From TMED14 sp964475135 (GTDB taxonomy: Bacteria; Bacteroidota; Bacteroidia; Flavobacteriales; Schleiferiaceae): a DNA stretch of 64,000 bases. The notes beneath the pieces are model-generated. The model saw only the letters and a list, made by a program, of their open reading frames with translations, did no database searches and was not told where the DNA came from. The DNA lies in contig CAYYWL010000003.1 of the NCBI GenBank assembly GCA_964475135.1, positions 12,414 through 76,413 on the forward strand. Reading direction: 5' to 3'. Shown here piece by piece: positions 27,300 through 37,061 of this stretch (position 1 is its first letter; each line of letters opens with the position of its first letter). The position numbers were made by a program, and so were the translations under genes.

Positions 27300-27309
27300 A
27301 ACCTCAATC

Positions 27310-28572
27310 ATGGAACACACAGCCCTCATCACCAACGAAGCCGTCGTTTTTGGCCTTCTCATGGCCGTTCTCGGCGGAATATTCTGGGCCGCCAGCGAGC
27401 CCCGATTCAAAAAATTCTTCAGCATTGTTCCGGCGCTGCTGCTGTGCTACTTCGTGCCGTCGCTGCTTACCAACACGGGATTGGTGCCAAAGGACACCAA
27501 CATTTACTTTATCGCGTCGCGCTACTTGCTTCCGGCTTCCCTCGTCCTGCTCACCATCAGTATCGACCTCAAAGCGGTGATGGGGCTCGGCCCCAAGGCG
27601 CTCATTATGTTTTTTACCGCCACCGGTAGTGTTATTCTCGGCGGCCCTCTGGCGCTGCTTTTTGTCTCTTGGATTTCACCTGAAACCGTGGGCGGAGCCG
27701 GCCCTGAGGCCGTCTGGCGCGGACTCTCCACCATCGCCGGATCCTGGATCGGCGGCGGAGCCAACCAAGCCGCCATGTTCGAGGTCTTCAAACCAAACGA
27801 GTCCATTTATTCAGCTATGATCACGGTAGACGTTGTGGTTGCCGAAGTGTGGATGGCCATTATCCTTCTTGGTGCTGCGAAGTCCGACCGCATCGACCGC
27901 TGGCTGCGCGCTGACAATCGAGCGGTCAAGGATCTACAGGATCAAATGGAGGACTTTATTGCTCGCACGTCCAAGATTCCAACCCTGGCTGACGCCATGA
28001 AAATCCTGGGAATCGCCTTTGGCGCCGTGGCTCTAAGCCACGCTGCTGGAGACTTCCTTGCGCCTTGGTTCACCGAACACGCCCCCTACACGGCCAACTT
28101 CAGCCTCACCAGCGACTTCTTCTGGATCGTCATCGTCGCAACCACCGTGGGGCTACTCCTTTCGTTTACTCCCGCGCGCAAGCTCGAAGGCGTCGGTGCC
28201 AGCCGCTGGGGTTCGGTTTTCATTTACATACTCGTGGGCAGTATCGGAATGAAAATGGACCTCATGGAAGCTCTTAGCCAGCCCGGCCTCATTGGCGTCG
28301 GTGCCGTGTGGATGGTGATCCACGTCGCCATTCTAATCGCGGTGGCGCGCCTCATCAAGGCTCCGTTCTTTTTTGTGGCCGTGGGCTCAAAGGCCAATAT
28401 TGGCGGAGCCGCCTCAGCCCCCGTCGCCGCCGCCGCCTTTCACCCATCGCTCGCTCCGGTCGGCGTCCTTTTGGCGGTTTTGGGCTATGCCCTCGGAACC
28501 TACGGTGGCTGGCTCACCGGCCTCCTGATGTACGCGGTGTCGGGCGACCCTAGCCCGATTATGCTGCCTTAA
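27310..28572 (+). CDS. DUF819 family membrane protein
   Basis: 420 residues with about ten to eleven transmembrane helices. DUF819 signatures are seen: YFIASRYLLPASLVLLTIS, GSWIGGGANQAAMFE and the C-terminal VGSKANIGGAASAPVAAAAF. The family resembles secondary transporters, and the substrate is unknown. It has its own promoter at 27270-27299. Confidence 0.88.
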   Translation: MEHTALITNEAVVFGLLMAVLGGIFWAASEPRFKKFFSIVPALLLCYFVPSLLTNTGLVPKDTNIYFIASRYLLPASLVLLTISIDLKAVMGLGPKALIMFFTATGSVILGGPLALLFVSWISPETVGGAGPEAVWRGLSTIAGSWIGGGANQAAMFEVFKPNESIYSAMITVDVVVAEVWMAIILLGAAKSDRIDRWLRADNRAVKDLQDQMEDFIARTSKIPTLADAMKILGIAFGAVALSHAAGDFLAPWFTEHAPYTANFSLTSDFFWIVIVATTVGLLLSFTPARKLEGVGASRWGSVFIYILVGSIGMKMDLMEALSQPGLIGVGAVWMVIHVAILIAVARLIKAPFFFVAVGSKANIGGAASAPVAAAAFHPSLAPVGVLLAVLGYALGTYGGWLTGLLMYAVSGDPSPIMLP

Positions 28573-28601
28573 TCTATTGGAATTTTTGTAGCTTCACCCT
28601 T

Positions 28602-28979
28602 GTGAAACAGACTGTTCAACTTCGCCGTAGCTGGCTCCTATTCGCCATTTCAGGCCTAATCCTCGTCGGCCTTGGCCTCTCAATTGTCGGCGAAGCCATC
28701 CTTTTAAAGTCCACGCAACAGGCCTATTTTTTGGTCGGAACCATTGGTCTTGTCGCCTTTAACGCCGGACTTAGCGTCTTTGGTCAAGCCGTCATCTTTC
28801 GCTACCGCTACCTCAAGGCCAGAGGCCGCGAAGAATCTGAGCGCAAGGCCGGACGCAACCGCAATCGTGGGCGCGGACGCGGCCCCAAGCGCTCTGGATC
28901 CGGATCCGCTTCAGGGTCAGGTTCGGGCGACGGAAGCCCACGCCGAAACGGCGGGTTCAAGTCCCGGTTCGAGGAATAG
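28602..28979 (+). CDS. Two-helix membrane protein with basic Arg/Gly/Ser tail
   Basis: 125 residues, GTG start. Two hydrophobic helices (about 10-32 and 42-65) are followed by a highly charged, low-complexity tail with RNRNRGRGRGPKR and a run of Ser-Gly repeats (about 85-110). I recognise no family. The tail could bind nucleic acid or the cell wall. It lies 29 bp after DUF819. Confidence 0.6.
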   Translation: MKQTVQLRRSWLLFAISGLILVGLGLSIVGEAILLKSTQQAYFLVGTIGLVAFNAGLSVFGQAVIFRYRYLKARGREESERKAGRNRNRGRGRGPKRSGSGSASGSGSGDGSPRRNGGFKSRFEE

Positions 28980-29036
28980 CCCCTCGAAGGTCAAGCACGC
29001 GCACCCGAGGCGCGACCAACTCCGCCCTTGCGGGTG

Positions 29037-30467
29037 CTACAGAAATTCGTTGAACTGAAATCCGTTCTGAAGGCGATCCTTGCCAAGCTGCTGCTGTTCG
29101 GCAAGCGCCCAAAGTATGAACTCCTTGAGAAAGAGCAAATCGCGGGGTTCAACATTGGGCTGGTGCTCTTGGATTAAGTCGTCCAACGTCTTAACCTTAT
29201 TCAAGCACGACGCGTACTCGCGTTGGTCGCACTCGTCGTAAAGCAGCACGCCTCCCTGCTGGTAAATGGCATCTACCGTAGCCGCATACGGACTGCTGAC
29301 CGACTTTTTGGTCAGCTTCTCGATCTTCGGGAACATGCTCGGCCAAAGCGTCTTGATCGCCGCCCCAATTAACTGTTCGGCGACAAATGCGGCGCCCTCT
29401 TGCTCGCCCTCGTACACGAGTTCCACCTTGCCCGTGATCGCCGGAATCACTCCCATGAAGTCAGACAAACGCACGGTGGTCGTTGCCTCGCCGTTGATCA
29501 ACGCACGGCGTTCTGCCGTGCTCACAAGGCTCTCGAGCATCGAAATGCTCATTCGCGCGCTCACTCCGCTTTTGTGGTCGACGTACTCGCTTTCGCGCGC
29601 CTCAAAAATGATCTGCTCCAGCAGGTTGTACGCCAAATCCGGCACGTACACCCGGCTCGCCTGCGCTTGGTTGATTCGGGCCTCTTGGGCCGAAATCTTG
29701 CGGGCAACGGCGATCGATTGGGGGTAGTGCGTCAAAATCTGGGCTCCGATGCGGTCCTTGAGCGGCGTGACAATGCTTCCCCGGTTGGTGTAGTCCTCGG
29801 GATTGGCGGTAAACACAAACTGAATATCGAGCGGAAGGCGAATGCTGAATCCGCGAATTTGCACATCCCCTTCCTGCAAAATGTTGAAGAGGGCCACTTG
29901 GTTTCGCGCCTGCAAATCCGGTATCTCGTTCAGCACAAAAATGCAGCGGTTGGCGCGCGGAATCATTCCGAAGTGAATCACCCGATCGTCCGCGTACGAC
30001 AGCTTGAGGTTGGCCGCCTTGATGGGGTCAATGTCGCCAATCAAATCCGCCACGGTGACGTCGGGCGTCGCCAACTTCTCTGAGTAGCGCTGCGATCGGT
30101 GCAGCCACGCAATCGGCGTTTGGTCGCCGTGCTCGGCAATCAGGTCAATGGCAAAGCGCGAGATGGGCGCGAGCGGGTCGTCGTTGATTTCGGAACCTTG
30201 GACCACCGGAATGTACTCGTCCAGCAACTCCACCATAAGGCGCGCCAGGCGCGTTTTGGCCTGCCCCCGAAGGCCCAAGAGGTTGATGTTGTGCCGCGAT
30301 AAAATGGCGCGCTCGAGCTCGGGAAGCACCGAGTCTTCAAACCCATGGACTCCTTGAAACACGGTGGTTCCGGCCTCCAAGTGCTTGATGAGGTTGGCGC
30401 GCAGCTCATCTTTAATGGATGTGCTTTGGTAGCCTGATGCCTTGAGTGCTCCTAACGTAGTAATCAT
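29037..30467 (-). CDS. AAA+ ATPase of the Mg-chelatase I/MoxR type
   Basis: 476 residues. Walker A is GLRGQAKTR (near 70), and the Walker B region is CIFVLNEIPDL, with Asn-Glu in place of the usual Asp-Glu. Sensor 1 is FVFTANPEDY, followed by a chelatase-type PLKDRIGAQI arginine-finger region. Such ATPases act with a VWA partner, and the gene directly upstream in the same transcript (30469-31590) encodes one with only 1 bp between them. A chaperone or complex-remodelling role is likely. Magnesium insertion into porphyrin is unlikely without a BchH gene. Confidence 0.85.
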   Translation of the reverse strand: MITTLGALKASGYQSTSIKDELRANLIKHLEAGTTVFQGVHGFEDSVLPELERAILSRHNINLLGLRGQAKTRLARLMVELLDEYIPVVQGSEINDDPLAPISRFAIDLIAEHGDQTPIAWLHRSQRYSEKLATPDVTVADLIGDIDPIKAANLKLSYADDRVIHFGMIPRANRCIFVLNEIPDLQARNQVALFNILQEGDVQIRGFSIRLPLDIQFVFTANPEDYTNRGSIVTPLKDRIGAQILTHYPQSIAVARKISAQEARINQAQASRVYVPDLAYNLLEQIIFEARESEYVDHKSGVSARMSISMLESLVSTAERRALINGEATTTVRLSDFMGVIPAITGKVELVYEGEQEGAAFVAEQLIGAAIKTLWPSMFPKIEKLTKKSVSSPYAATVDAIYQQGGVLLYDECDQREYASCLNKVKTLDDLIQEHQPNVEPRDLLFLKEFILWALAEQQQLGKDRLQNGFQFNEFL

Positions 30468-30468
30468 T

Positions 30469-31590
30469 CTATTTGAGTCGTTTCTTTCTGTTGGTTTCGT
30501 AGTCCCTAAAAATCATCTCACCAAGGCCTTTGAGACCTGTGTAAAATGCCTTGCCTTGGTTGGCCTCGGTAAATGTGTCCACAAACTGCTGCAGGTAGGG
30601 GTCCCGCGCAATCATAAAGGTGGTAATCGGAATGTGCAGCTTGCGCGCCTGGGCCGCCTGGACGTAGCAGCGCTCGGTTACGTAAGGATCCAGGCCGTTG
30701 CTGTTCATGTAGTAGGTTCCGTCGCGCTCTTTGATGCAGCTCGGCTTGCCGTCGGTGATCATAAAGATCTGCTTGTTGCTGTTTCGCTTGCGCCGCAGAA
30801 TATCCATGGCGAGCTGCAATCCCGCCACGGTATTCGTGTGAAACGGTCCCACCTTTAAGTACGGAATCTCTTTGATCGAAATCCGCCACGCATCGTTTCC
30901 GAACACAATGATATCGATGCTGTCTTTGGGGTAGCGCGTCGTAATGAGCTCGGCTAGCGCCATCGCGACTTTCTTGGCCGGAGTAATTCGGTCCTCTCCG
31001 TACAAAATCATCGAATGGCTAATATCGATCATCAGCACCGTGCTCATCTGTGAGTTGAACTGGCTGTCCTCGACCACGAGGTCCTCTTCGGTGAGTTCAA
31101 AATCACCGATTCCGTGGTTGACCTGCGCATTTTTGATGCTCTCGGTGAGCGAAATCTTTTCGAGGCCGTCGCCGTACATGTAGGGGCGCATTTCGCCCGT
31201 CTTCTCGTCGCCGTCACCTGACTTTTTGGTTTTGTGGTTTCCGGATCCGCTCTTGTTGAGGTTGCCAAAAATCTGATCCAAGGCCGTCTGGCGGATGAGG
31301 CGCTCGGTCTTTGCCGTGATGCCCATGCCCGGAACCCCATCCCCATCGACCTCTGGGCGAATGTAGCCCCGCTCCCTCAAATCGTTGATGAAGTCGTCGA
31401 TCGTGTAGTTGTCGTCCGTGAGCTCGTACTCCTTGTCAAGCTCGCGCAGCCACGTGATGGCCTCGTCAAAATCGCCCGAAACATAGACAATGAGCTCTTT
31501 GAAGATGTCGAACAGTTTGTCAAAGGGCGAAACGCTCTTGGGCTCAAACTGTGTAAAGAAGAATCCCTTGTCGCTAGCTACTCGTTCCAC
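30469..31590 (-). CDS. VWA-domain partner of the AAA+ ATPase
   Basis: 373 residues, GTG start. The N-terminal half is charged and low in hydrophobics. The VWA domain (about 170-360) carries an intact MIDAS: LMIDISHSM (DxSxS) and MITDGKPSC. It resembles Mg-chelatase D-like or CoxE-like VWA proteins that pair with MoxR/BchI ATPases. It is cytoplasmic. First of the two-gene unit. Confidence 0.82.
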   Translation of the reverse strand: MERVASDKGFFFTQFEPKSVSPFDKLFDIFKELIVYVSGDFDEAITWLRELDKEYELTDDNYTIDDFINDLRERGYIRPEVDGDGVPGMGITAKTERLIRQTALDQIFGNLNKSGSGNHKTKKSGDGDEKTGEMRPYMYGDGLEKISLTESIKNAQVNHGIGDFELTEEDLVVEDSQFNSQMSTVLMIDISHSMILYGEDRITPAKKVAMALAELITTRYPKDSIDIIVFGNDAWRISIKEIPYLKVGPFHTNTVAGLQLAMDILRRKRNSNKQIFMITDGKPSCIKERDGTYYMNSNGLDPYVTERCYVQAAQARKLHIPITTFMIARDPYLQQFVDTFTEANQGKAFYTGLKGLGEMIFRDYETNRKKRLK

Positions 31591-31666
31591 CTTGGTTAAA
31601 CTCTAACTGTGCCCGATTTGTTCCCCTAGGCTTGAACTCTGTTCTGATCCCTAAGTCCACAAAAAA

Positions 31667-32089
31667 CTAGTTGCGGTGCAAAATACCACGTGCCCAGCTC
31701 GAACAGGGAATTCCGCATTTAGTGAAGCTGTTCCACGTCAAGCTGTCGTGCCCGAACACTATGCCGAGCTCGGCGTAGCTGCTTCCTCCGCCCGTTTGGC
31801 GAAAAAAGATCCCGCTCGCCGGAACCTTGAGCACGCCAAAATCTGCCGTCACGGTATCGCGAAACCCCGTCAGCGCTAATGAGCTATCCCCGTTGAGCGC
31901 CACTTCAATCGTCCACCGCTGGATGTAGGTCGTGTCGAACATGGTCCAATTTCCGCCCACGGTCGAGGGGTACTGCGTGCCCAGTTCTACGTCCCCTTGG
32001 TAGGTTCCGACCCAAGCATTGCGGTAGTCGGTTTGGCGGTCGCAGCCGACCAAGGCGAGGGCGAGGGCAACCCATACGAGGCGGTTCAT
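31667..32089 (-). CDS. Small lipoprotein of unknown function
   Basis: 140 residues with a lipoprotein signal MNRLVWVALALALVGC. The mature part is a beta-rich small domain (YQGDVELGTQYPS, WTIEVALNGDSSLALTGF) ending in a Cys-containing tail (KCGIPCSSW). The ATG at 32089 is preferred over 32104 because of the lipobox spacing. No family recognised. Confidence 0.6.
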   Translation of the reverse strand: MNRLVWVALALALVGCDRQTDYRNAWVGTYQGDVELGTQYPSTVGGNWTMFDTTYIQRWTIEVALNGDSSLALTGFRDTVTADFGVLKVPASGIFFRQTGGGSSYAELGIVFGHDSLTWNSFTKCGIPCSSWARGILHRN

Positions 32090-32126
32090 AGCTTGAAGGT
32101 ACACCTGAGTGAAGTCAAAAAGCCGT

Positions 32127-32154
32127 GCTGGGGGCTCCGCCCCCAGCTTTTTTT
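32127..32154 (+). terminator. Plus-strand terminator-like hairpin without a plus-strand gene
   Basis: A perfect 9-bp stem (GCTGGGGGC, loop TCC) followed by seven Ts on the plus strand. No plus-strand gene ends upstream of it, so it may stop antisense transcription or simply be a GC palindrome. On the minus strand a weaker CTTTTTG follows. Confidence 0.5.
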
Positions 32155-32200
32155 ATTGGCCACCTCATCAAAAAGTGCTTCATTTGGCGGGCCATAAAAA

Positions 32201-32224
32201 AGCCGCGTAGTATTCTACGCGGCT
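32201..32224 (-). terminator. Terminator of tRNA-Gln
   Basis: A perfect 10-bp stem (AGCCGCGTAG with complement, loop TATT), followed on the minus strand by a T-run (32195-32200). Confidence 0.9.
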
Positions 32225-32235
32225 TAGGTCTCTTG

Positions 32236-32307
32236 TTGCCCCACTAGGACTCGAACCTAGACTGACGGAACCAAAATCCGCTGTCCTGCCAATTAGACGA
32301 TGGGGCA
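32236..32307 (-). tRNA. tRNA-Gln (anticodon TTG)
   Basis: The cloverleaf reads cleanly on the minus strand: acceptor arms TGCCCCA/TGGGGCA pair fully, the D-arm contains TAATTGGCAGG, the anticodon stem GCGGA/TCCGT encloses loop TTTTGGT with anticodon TTG, and the T-arm has GGTTCGAGTCC. CCA is not encoded. It is preceded by a full promoter (32323-32354) and followed by a terminator, so it is a single-gene unit. Confidence 0.95.
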
Positions 32308-32322
32308 TCGTTAAAGGGACGG

Positions 32323-32354
32323 CAAATGTAGCGCGAGAAGGGCAATTGCCCAAA
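32323..32354 (-). promoter_or_regulatory. Full promoter of tRNA-Gln (TTTG, 20 bp, TACATTTG)
   Basis: Both elements match exactly on the minus strand (TTTG 32351-32354, TACATTTG 32323-32330). The spacer contains the palindrome GGCAATTGCC. Confidence 0.75.
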
Positions 32355-32361
32355 TACCCTC

Positions 32362-33915
32362 TTAAAGCGGAATATTTCCGTGCTTGCGCTTCGGACGCGC
32401 CACCGATTTGTTCTCGAGCATCGCAAATGCCTTGATGAGTTTGGCCCGCGTTTCGTGCGGAAAAATTACCTCGTCCACATAGCCACGCGCCGCCGCCTGG
32501 TAGGGGTTGGCGAAGGCCTCAGCGTATTCGGCCTCCTTCTGCGCCCACATGGCCGCGGGGTCAGCAGCCTTGCTGATTTCGTTTTTAAAAATGATTTCGG
32601 CAGCTCCTTTAGCGCCCATAACCGCAATTTCGGCCGATGGCCACGCGAAGTTGAGGTCGGCTCCGATGTGCTTTGAATTCATCACGTCGTAGGCTCCGCC
32701 GTAGGCCTTACGGGTGATGACCGTGATGCGCGGAACCGTCGCCTCACTAAACGCATAGAGCAGCTTGGCTCCGTGCATGATGATGCCGTTCCACTCTTGG
32801 TCGGTTCCGGGCAAAAATCCGGGCACGTCTTCGAGCACCAGCAGCGGAATATTAAACGCGTCGCAAAAGCGCACAAACCGAGCCCCCTTGGTCGACGCGT
32901 GAATGTCCAGCACCCCTGCCAGGTAGGCGGGCTGGTTGGCAACGATTCCGACCGAACGGCCCGCAAGGCGCGCAAAGCCTACCACCATGTTGCAGGCGAA
33001 GTCTTTGTGCACCTCATAAAAGCTCCCGGCGTCCACCACCTCGCTGATGACGTCGTGAATGTCGTAGGGCTGCTGGGCGCTCTCGGGCACCACCGCGTCC
33101 AACTTCGGACGGCGCTCGTCGCCCTTGGTGTACGGCAGGTGCGGAACCCCATCCATATTGTTCTGCGGCAGGTAGCTCAAGAGCGTCTTGAATCCCTCAA
33201 TCGCCGCCACACCGTTCGGATAGGTGAAGTGGGTTACGCCGCTCTTGCTGGCGTGCGCGGAGGCTCCGCCCAGCTCTTCAGAGGTCACCTCTTCGTGCGT
33301 CACGGTCTTGACCACGTTCGGACCCGTCACAAACATGTACGAATTGCCCTCAACCATTCCGATGAAGTCAGTAAGCGCTGGTGAATACACGGCTCCGCCT
33401 GCACAGGGGCCCATGATCAGGCTCAGCTGGGGAATCACGCCCGACGCGAGCGTGTTGCGGTAAAAGAGGTCCGCATATCCCCCCAAGCTCACGACGCCTT
33501 CTTGAATACGGGCTCCGCCCGAATCATTGAGGCCCACAATCGGAGCTCCGTTGTCCATGGCCAAGTCCATGATGCGGCAAATTTTTTCAGCATGCGCCTC
33601 GGCCAGCGAGCCCCCCAGCACCGTGAAATCTTGGGCGTAGGCATAGGTAAGCCGGCCGTTGACGGTGCCGTAACCCGTCACGACTCCGTCGCCCAAAAAC
33701 TGCTGCTTGTCTAAGCCAAACAGGGTGCTGCGGTGGGTCACCAGGGCGCCCAATTCTTCAAAGCTGCCCTCGTCAAAAAACAGTTCAAGGCGCTCGCGTG
33801 CCGTCAACTTCTTTTTGGCGTGCTGGGCGTCAATACGTGCTTGGCCGCCGCCGAGCTGCGCCTCGGCGCGCTTCGCCGCAAGCGTTTCAAATGCTTTGGA
33901 TGAGGATTGTGCCAT
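32362..33915 (-). CDS. Acyl-CoA carboxylase, carboxyltransferase (beta) subunit
   Basis: 517 residues, full length for the propionyl-CoA/acetyl-CoA carboxylase beta family. It transfers carboxyl from biotin to an acyl-CoA. Conserved segments include KKKLTARERLELFFDEGSFE, NDSGGARIQEGV, GPCAGGAVYSPALTDF (oxyanion hole of the N-terminal half), PGFLPGTDQEWNGIIMHGAK and KAYGGAYDVMNSK, and it ends KRKHGNIPL as PccB proteins do. Propionyl-CoA is the likelier substrate. No biotin-carboxylase gene is nearby. A TAACTTCG -7-like element lies 4 nt before the ATG. Confidence 0.9.
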   Translation of the reverse strand: MAQSSSKAFETLAAKRAEAQLGGGQARIDAQHAKKKLTARERLELFFDEGSFEELGALVTHRSTLFGLDKQQFLGDGVVTGYGTVNGRLTYAYAQDFTVLGGSLAEAHAEKICRIMDLAMDNGAPIVGLNDSGGARIQEGVVSLGGYADLFYRNTLASGVIPQLSLIMGPCAGGAVYSPALTDFIGMVEGNSYMFVTGPNVVKTVTHEEVTSEELGGASAHASKSGVTHFTYPNGVAAIEGFKTLLSYLPQNNMDGVPHLPYTKGDERRPKLDAVVPESAQQPYDIHDVISEVVDAGSFYEVHKDFACNMVVGFARLAGRSVGIVANQPAYLAGVLDIHASTKGARFVRFCDAFNIPLLVLEDVPGFLPGTDQEWNGIIMHGAKLLYAFSEATVPRITVITRKAYGGAYDVMNSKHIGADLNFAWPSAEIAVMGAKGAAEIIFKNEISKAADPAAMWAQKEAEYAEAFANPYQAAARGYVDEVIFPHETRAKLIKAFAMLENKSVARPKRKHGNIPL

Positions 33916-33939
33916 ACCGCGAAGTTAGCGCCCGGCACC

Positions 33940-34203
33940 TTAGCGAGGTTGGCAAGGTTAGCTCGTTAGCTGCTGGTTGCTCGTTGCTCCTGCATGCGCA
34001 GTCACCAGCTAGAGAACGCGCCAAGCCAACTGTTCGGTTCTAACCGGATTTTACTTTTTTTCAAAAAACCCAAACTAGCTTGATTGGTGTAAATCAACGC
34101 GTTAACCTAAAAATCCGTTTAGGAAAAAACCATGAAGCGGCACGAGCTGCGCCGCAGCGCGAAGGGCAAAAAGCTAACGAGCTAACCTTGCCAACCTCGC
34201 TAA
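33940..34203. mobile_element. Gene-less element bounded by a perfect 32-bp inverted repeat
   Basis: The arm at 33940-33971 is the exact reverse complement of 34172-34203. Both are made of the CYAA-type modules seen at 59376-60131. The 200-bp interior is richer in A/T than its neighbours and holds smaller palindromes (CGGATTTT at 34045 with AAAATCCG at 34110; TTGATT at 34080 with AATCAA at 34092; CCTAAA/TTTAGG at 34106-34123) but no credible gene. It fills almost all of the 305-bp gap between the carboxylase gene and lepA. No clear target-site duplication is seen. Confidence 0.55.
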
Positions 34204-34220
34204 CGAGCCAACCGGCGCTC

Positions 34221-36017
<1,797 letters not shown>

Positions 36018-36025
36018 GAAGGATG

Positions 36026-36033
36026 CAAAGGTA
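36026..36033 (-). promoter_or_regulatory. -7 promoter element of lepA (TACCTTTG)
   Basis: Exact TAnnTTTG on the minus strand, 8 nt before the lepA ATG. Confidence 0.55.
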
Positions 36034-36068
36034 ACCTCGCGCGTAGCCTCTTGTTCTTCGGAACTTCC

Positions 36069-36076
36069 GATATTTG
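36069..36076 (+). promoter_or_regulatory. -7-like element of parB (GATATTTG)
   Basis: Matches nAnnTTTG, and only TGC separates it from the ATG at 36080. The same TTTG-TGC-ATG arrangement is seen at 14815-14826. Confidence 0.4.
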
Positions 36077-36079
36077 TGC

Positions 36080-36988
36080 ATGGCCACACCGAAACGCCCA
36101 GCACTGGGCCGCGGACTCTCCGCGCTACTGAACGACAACGCCGCCGTAACGGCGCAAGACCCCGGCGCGCGCGACGTGGTTTCGAGCATTTTTGAGGTGG
36201 CGCTGAGCCAAATCCAGGCCAATCCCAAGCAGCCCCGCACCCAGTTTGAGCCGGGTCCGCTCGAAGAACTCGCCGAATCCATTCGCCAACTCGGCATCAT
36301 TCAGCCCATCACGGTGCGCCGCATCGAGGCTGACCGATTCGAAATCATTTCGGGCGAACGACGCTTTCGCGCCGCGCAGCTCGCTGGATTGGAGCGCGTC
36401 CCTGTGTTTGTGCGCCTCGCCGACGACCAGCAAATGCTTGAAATGGCGTTGGTTGAAAACATTCAGCGCCGCGACCTCGACCCCATGGAGGTTGCCTTTT
36501 CGTACCAACGCCTCATGGAAGAGTGCAGCCTCACCCAGCAGCAGGTTTCAGAGCGCGTGGGCAAGCAGCGCTCGACGGTGGCCAACTTTCTTGGCCTTCT
36601 GAAATTGACGCCCCTGATTCAGGCGGGACTTCGCGACCGAACCATCAGCGCTGGGCATGCCAAGGCACTTGTGGGCCTCGAAGACCCCAACGTTCAGGAC
36701 GAGCTCTACATGGACAGCGTGGCCCAGCAGTGGTCGGTCCGCCAGCTCGAAGAAGCCGTGCGCCTCGTCCAAAACCCTGACGGTATTCCCGGTTCCGAAA
36801 CCCCCGAAGCTCTTGCCGCCCCAGCCCGCGGACGCAGCATCAACGATGTGGCCTCAGCTCAGGCGTTCAAAAACATCCTCGGACTGGCCGCCAAAGTGAC
36901 CAAAACTGCCCAAGGCTCGGGCACGGTCACCTTGAAGTTCCGCAGCGAAGAAGAGCTTCAAAAAGCGCTTAAAAACATGGGGTTCTAA
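36080..36988 (+). CDS. parB: Chromosome-partitioning protein ParB
   Basis: 302 residues: N-terminal ParA-stimulating peptide (KRPALGRGLSALL), the CTP-binding ParB/Srx domain with GERRFRAAQLAGL and ENIQRRDLDPMEVA, a KorB-like helix-turn-helix (LTQQQVSERVGKQRSTVANF, TISAGHAKALVGL) and a C-terminal dimerisation domain. It loads on parS sites and forms CTP-dependent clamps for origin segregation. No parA lies in the window, since the upstream neighbour is the divergent lepA gene. The start at 36080 follows the GATATTTG element by 3 nt. Confidence 0.95.
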   Translation: MATPKRPALGRGLSALLNDNAAVTAQDPGARDVVSSIFEVALSQIQANPKQPRTQFEPGPLEELAESIRQLGIIQPITVRRIEADRFEIISGERRFRAAQLAGLERVPVFVRLADDQQMLEMALVENIQRRDLDPMEVAFSYQRLMEECSLTQQQVSERVGKQRSTVANFLGLLKLTPLIQAGLRDRTISAGHAKALVGLEDPNVQDELYMDSVAQQWSVRQLEEAVRLVQNPDGIPGSETPEALAAPARGRSINDVASAQAFKNILGLAAKVTKTAQGSGTVTLKFRSEEELQKALKNMGF

Positions 36989-37014
36989 GAAACCCAACGC
37001 GACCCCCCCAACAA

Positions 37015-37042
37015 AAAAGCCCGCCGTCACCGGCGGGCTTTT
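37015..37042. terminator. Bidirectional terminator between parB and the S46 peptidase gene
   Basis: A 12-bp stem AAAAGCCCGCCG with its complement, loop TCAC, flanked by A- and T-rich ends. Confidence 0.9.
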
Positions 37043-37061
37043 GCTTTTTCGGAGCAACCGA

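Noticed and set aside
29037..31590. Chlorophyll-type magnesium chelatase
   Set aside because: Only I- and D-like subunits are present, with no BchH or pigment genes. Such AAA+/VWA pairs are common outside that pathway.
33916..34220. Small protein gene in the carboxylase-lepA gap
   Set aside because: Short frames here consist of repeat translation, with no start signals or conserved features.
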